Source: an uncultured Chlorobiales bacterium (GTDB taxonomy: Bacteria; Bacteroidota; Chlorobiia; Chlorobiales; Chlorobiaceae). Taken from it: a stretch of 64,000 nt of DNA. Within the stretch, counting starts at the first letter, position 1; each line of letters starts with the position of its first letter. The translations under genes and the position numbers were made by a program. The notes beneath the pieces are model-generated. The model did not search any database. It had not been told where the DNA came from and was given only the letters and a program-made list of their open reading frames with translations. Location of the stretch: the NCBI GenBank assembly GCA_903929135.1, contig CAIYTH010000002.1:62001-126000 (forward strand), in the 5' to 3' direction. Shown here one piece after another: positions 62,030 through 64,000 of the stretch.

Positions 62030-62407
62030 GTGAGTAAGGAATAATTCCAGTCGGGGAACATGAATTGTCAATAGCGGTACACTGGTGGATCGACACGTTT
62101 CCCCGGTGATCCGATAAAAGGTAAATCCCCTCATTGAAGACAGCACAACAGGTTTTCGATGAAGCGGGTTCCGCGTTGGTACCCTTGCCATTCCTAGGGG
62201 AATGAAGGTCGTTGTGAGCAAGAAGATCGTCGTCATCATCGTCCGCGTCATCTCTGCAACCAACAATGCAAATGTCTGCAAGCATGGCAAGACACATATC
62301 TGCGAGCTGTGCCTCGGCTTTCCGCTCGACGGCTATGCGCTCGTCTGAGCCACTCGACATACAAAGCAAAAGACCAGCACTCCCAAGGTGACCGGCCTTT
62401 TGCTTTT
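62030..62407 (+). pseudogene. decayed copy of the 3' end of glyA with its terminator
   Basis: From ATG 62202 to TGA 62346 the translation reads MKVVVSKKIVVIIVRVIS, then ATNNANVC, and ends ICELCLGFPLDGYALV. The true glyA end reads [29 protein letters not shown] and [16 protein letters not shown]. The match continues upstream to about 62030 on the nucleotide level with small indels and stops. It continues downstream into a degraded copy of the glyA terminator (AGCAAAAGACC ... GGTGACCGGCCTTTTGC). The copy has the same orientation as glyA, so the giant-protein operon lies between two direct glyA 3' ends. Confidence 0.9.
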
Positions 62408-62485
62408 TCACCTATTCGTTTTTGCCGCCGGCGCCCATAACTCCCAAGCAACACACATCACACCCTCATTGCTTACCTCATTTGC

Positions 62486-62548
62486 TTCATCCGTCTCATC
62501 CACGTTGTCCATCTCGTCCATTGAGTCTACTTCGTCTATCAAGTCCAT
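62486..62548. repeat. 9-base repeat, seven degenerate units
   Basis: On the minus strand the units read ATGGACTTG, ATAGACGAA, GTAGACTCA, ATGGACGAG, ATGGACAAC, GTGGATGAG, ACGGATGAA. This is the same family as at 21.5, 41.4 and 43.2 kb, but more decayed. Confidence 0.75.
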
Positions 62549-62581
62549 AAAAACATCCGCTCTCTCGTTCTTCCCGACCCC

Positions 62582-62734
62582 GCTGACACGTTGCTGGAGC
62601 AGGATGGTAACGAGTACCTTGATGGCGGCACAGTCGATGATAGGCTGTTCGGGTATGTCGGCAACGAGTCGTTGACAGGGAGAGATTTGATTATCGTGGC
62701 AAGTCAGACGGTCAGGTCGCGGGTAGCGGCATAA
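62582..62734 (+). pseudogene. remnant of an RTX (Ca-binding nonapeptide) repeat protein
   Basis: A 50-codon open stretch ending in TAA at 62732. Residues 9-35 read GNEYLDGGTVDDRLFGY followed by VGNESLTGRD. This keeps the nine-residue register and most Gly, Asn and Asp positions of RTX repeats (consensus GGxGxDxLx). There is no start codon and no upstream RTX sequence, so only the end of a former gene is left. RTX proteins are usually exported by type I secretion. Confidence 0.6.
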
Positions 62735-62820
62735 GGTGTATATGTGAAAGTATATGCAAAATACTGCTCAAGGCAGCCGAAATATACTTGTGGCGTGTAC
62801 TCATGTATGATAATAGCACA

Positions 62821-62839
62821 AAAAATGATAATTATTATT
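62821..62839. promoter_or_regulatory. Fur-box-like sequence in an AT-rich gap
   Basis: The 19-mer at 62821-62839 agrees with the classical Fur consensus GATAATGATAATCATTATC at 15 of 19 positions. A further GATAAT lies just upstream at 62809-62814. The nearest gene start is 270 bases away and the surroundings are very AT-rich, so chance is a serious alternative. The rest of the gap from 62735 to 63108 shows no gene, repeat or RNA I can identify. Confidence 0.2.
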
Positions 62840-63108
62840 GTTGGAGTTGATATTTATCATTAACTATTGGTTGTGTGATTTCGGAGTTCGATAGAATCAG
62901 CATCGACCCGAAACACTTACCCCCACATTCAATTCACGGCGTACCTTATAGAGCAGTAACAAACCCGATGGCTTTTGCAGTTAAAGCGTAAGAATGCAGT
63001 GCCGTTCCACTCTGTTACCCGATTTACGTTGCCGTAACGTCCTGTTGGTTATTACCTGTCGTCAGTTACCGAGCATTCCCCACTGAACCCCCATTCAGAT
63101 TCTCGGAC

Positions 63109-63423
63109 ATGTCGAACGCATCGCATATTCAGGTTATTTCGCCTGAGACTCTTCATTCAACCAAGTCCCTCACCGGACTCCCGAATTTCTTGTGCCCTGT
63201 CTGCAGGCACACATTGATGGAGGATGAAGCCCAGCCTTTGCTCTTCTCTTTACTTTGCCATATACCATGGATGCCTCATTGTATAGTGGATACGCTGCCG
63301 CTACTTGATCAATTAGAGATTATCTATAATGAATTGCCAATGACACGGTCTTTATATCGAAAAAAGCATTCAATCACCGGATGTTTTGCTGTGTCTATTA
63401 ATGTCAGCACTGAAAATCCATAA
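63109..63423 (+). CDS. small hypothetical protein with a CxxC pair
   Basis: 104 residues. NFLCPVCRHTLMEDEA places one CxxC near residue 29, and two more Cys occur around residues 50-59. There is no signal peptide and no recognised domain. There is no good ribosome binding site before the ATG at 63109. Codon use is more AT-rich than in the core genes, like the two genes that follow, so it may belong to the same imported segment. It could also be an unused open frame. Confidence 0.4.
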   Translation: MSNASHIQVISPETLHSTKSLTGLPNFLCPVCRHTLMEDEAQPLLFSLLCHIPWMPHCIVDTLPLLDQLEIIYNELPMTRSLYRKKHSITGCFAVSINVSTENP

Positions 63424-63444
63424 TCGCAATTCTGGAGAAGTAAT

Positions 63445-63794
63445 ATGATGTTAAATATGAGATTATCTCATATACGAGGTCTATTCAACAGATTGTTTTT
63501 TTTGCGTTGATTTTATACATGCATGTTATTGTATCGCAAGGTATTGGTAAGTGTTCTGAAAAAAACAAAGAATTTATAAATGATGATAGGGTTATCGCGT
63601 TGGTTGTTGAGGGTGAGCAATTTAAACATGATGCCGCTAAAATGCCGGAAGATACTAGATTCGTATTTCTTCCAGGATCGGTAACTATCCTGAAAAAAGA
63701 TGGTCGTTATAGCGTAAGGGTACGCGTAAATATCGATGAGGGTGGTTATTTCGTTTTTTATAAAGAATATTTTATTCAGAATATAGAAAAATAA
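63445..63794 (+). pseudogene. small secreted-type protein, signal peptide out of frame at a T8 run (candidate immunity protein)
   Basis: GGAG at 63434-63437 stands seven bases before ATG 63445 (a second ATG is at 63448). Reading from there gives MMLNMRLSHIRGLFNRLFF and then a stop at 63508-63510. In the frame one base over, ALILYMHVIVSQGIGKCSE continues to a 90-residue domain ending at 63794. If the T8 run (63496-63503) had nine T, the two would join into a textbook signal peptide plus mature domain. Without it, the longer frame only has a TTG at 63507 and no binding site. The mature part (VIALVVEGEQF, FVFLPGSVTILKKDGRYSVRV) is unrecognised. A hydrolase gene follows 13 bases later. Confidence 0.6.
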
Positions 63795-63807
63795 ACGGAG
63801 GTGGTTT

Positions 63808-64000
63808 ATGAGTAATAAGATAGATTTTATTTTGAGTATATATGATGCAGCAAAAAAAGTATCTGCTCAAACCGGAATGTCGGTTGATTTAATTCTTGCA
63901 CAGGCTGCGCAAGAAACGGGTTGGGGAGAAAAAGTGTTGCCCGGCACAAACAATTTATTCAATATAAATGCAGACGCTTCTTGGGCCGGACAGGTTAAGT
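63808..64000 (+). CDS. peptidoglycan hydrolase, GH73/FlgJ-like glucosaminidase (5' part)
   Basis: Cut by the window end after 64 codons. GGAGGTG at 63797-63803 precedes the ATG. The segment VDLILAQAAQETGWGEKVLPGTNNLFNI is the GH73 (mannosyl-glycoprotein endo-beta-N-acetylglucosaminidase) signature, with the probable catalytic Glu in QETGWG and the N-N-L-F-N-I block after it. There is no signal peptide at the N-terminus (MSNKIDFILSIYDAAKKVSA), which is unusual for a housekeeping autolysin and common for injected effectors or phage lysins. It follows the small secreted-type gene by 13 bases. Confidence 0.85.
   Translation, partial: MSNKIDFILSIYDAAKKVSAQTGMSVDLILAQAAQETGWGEKVLPGTNNLFNINADASWAGQVK

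Noticed and set aside
62025-62411. 128-codon minus-strand open frame as a gene
   Set aside because: It is the antisense of the decayed glyA copy; it even resembles the antisense frame of the intact glyA.
63507-63794. Small protein starting at TTG 63507
   Set aside because: There is no ribosome binding site there, while a strong one lies ahead of ATG 63445 in a frame one base away. A frameshifted gene explains the data better.

Overview
The window is chromosomal DNA of a green sulfur bacterium (Chlorobiaceae) with high G+C. The evidence is the P840 reaction-centre cytochrome pscC, a bacteriochlorophyll synthase of the BchG/ChlG family, PEP carboxylase, and a single-chain pyruvate:ferredoxin oxidoreductase that fits reductive-TCA carbon fixation. 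The carbamoyl-phosphate synthase large subunit is split into separate genes. Genus and species cannot be fixed from sequence reading alone. I recognised no rRNA, tRNA, CRISPR array or complete insertion sequence.

Layout. 0-1.2 kb: a possible WYL-domain remnant and a membrane-anchored HEAT-repeat protein. 1.3-23.4 kb: comM, ppc, pscC, queF, a three-gene overlapping run ending in a Xer recombinase, hpf-hprK, a peptide ABC transporter half, ruvB, a TPR lipid/periplasmic protein, nifJ, an rRNA methyltransferase and gcvH-gcvPA. 23.5-34.9 kb: dapA, a flavin reductase, an ABM monooxygenase, recN, a lamin-tail lipoprotein, tatA, psd, tilS, rnhA, rpmB, bchG and trpD. 35-53.4 kb: a Xaa-Pro peptidase, cutA, holB, ilvE, a pyrophosphate-type phosphofructokinase, a LolC/MacB-like permease, ispF, a DUF4407 protein, pyrD, a glucan phosphorylase, a phosphoesterase, a ferritin-like protein, a YpsA-like protein, carB (C-terminal half), ribBA and glyA. 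These are ordinary core genes for C3/C1 carbon flow, amino-acid, nucleotide, cofactor and pigment synthesis.

53.4-64 kb is accessory. Two giant soluble-looking beta-rich proteins of unknown function (about 1,457 and 1,313 residues) form an operon that converges on glyA. The upstream gene is frameshifted near its 3' end. On the far side of the operon lies a decayed copy of the last ~340 bases of glyA plus its terminator, so the operon is bracketed by a true and a degenerate glyA 3' end. This is the signature of an old insertion or duplication at that site. Beyond it come an RTX-repeat remnant, an abrupt drop in G+C, and a small operon encoding a secreted-looking protein (whose signal peptide is out of frame by one T in a T8 run) followed by a signal-less GH73-type peptidoglycan hydrolase cut by the window end. 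That pair resembles an effector with its immunity protein.

Two families of short intergenic repeats run through the core region. One has a 7-base unit (GTRACNC-like). It sits against stop codons and forms a 12-copy tandem array upstream of dapA. The other has a 9-base unit (RTGGACNNN). It occurs at four places, once as a long inverted repeat between convergent genes.
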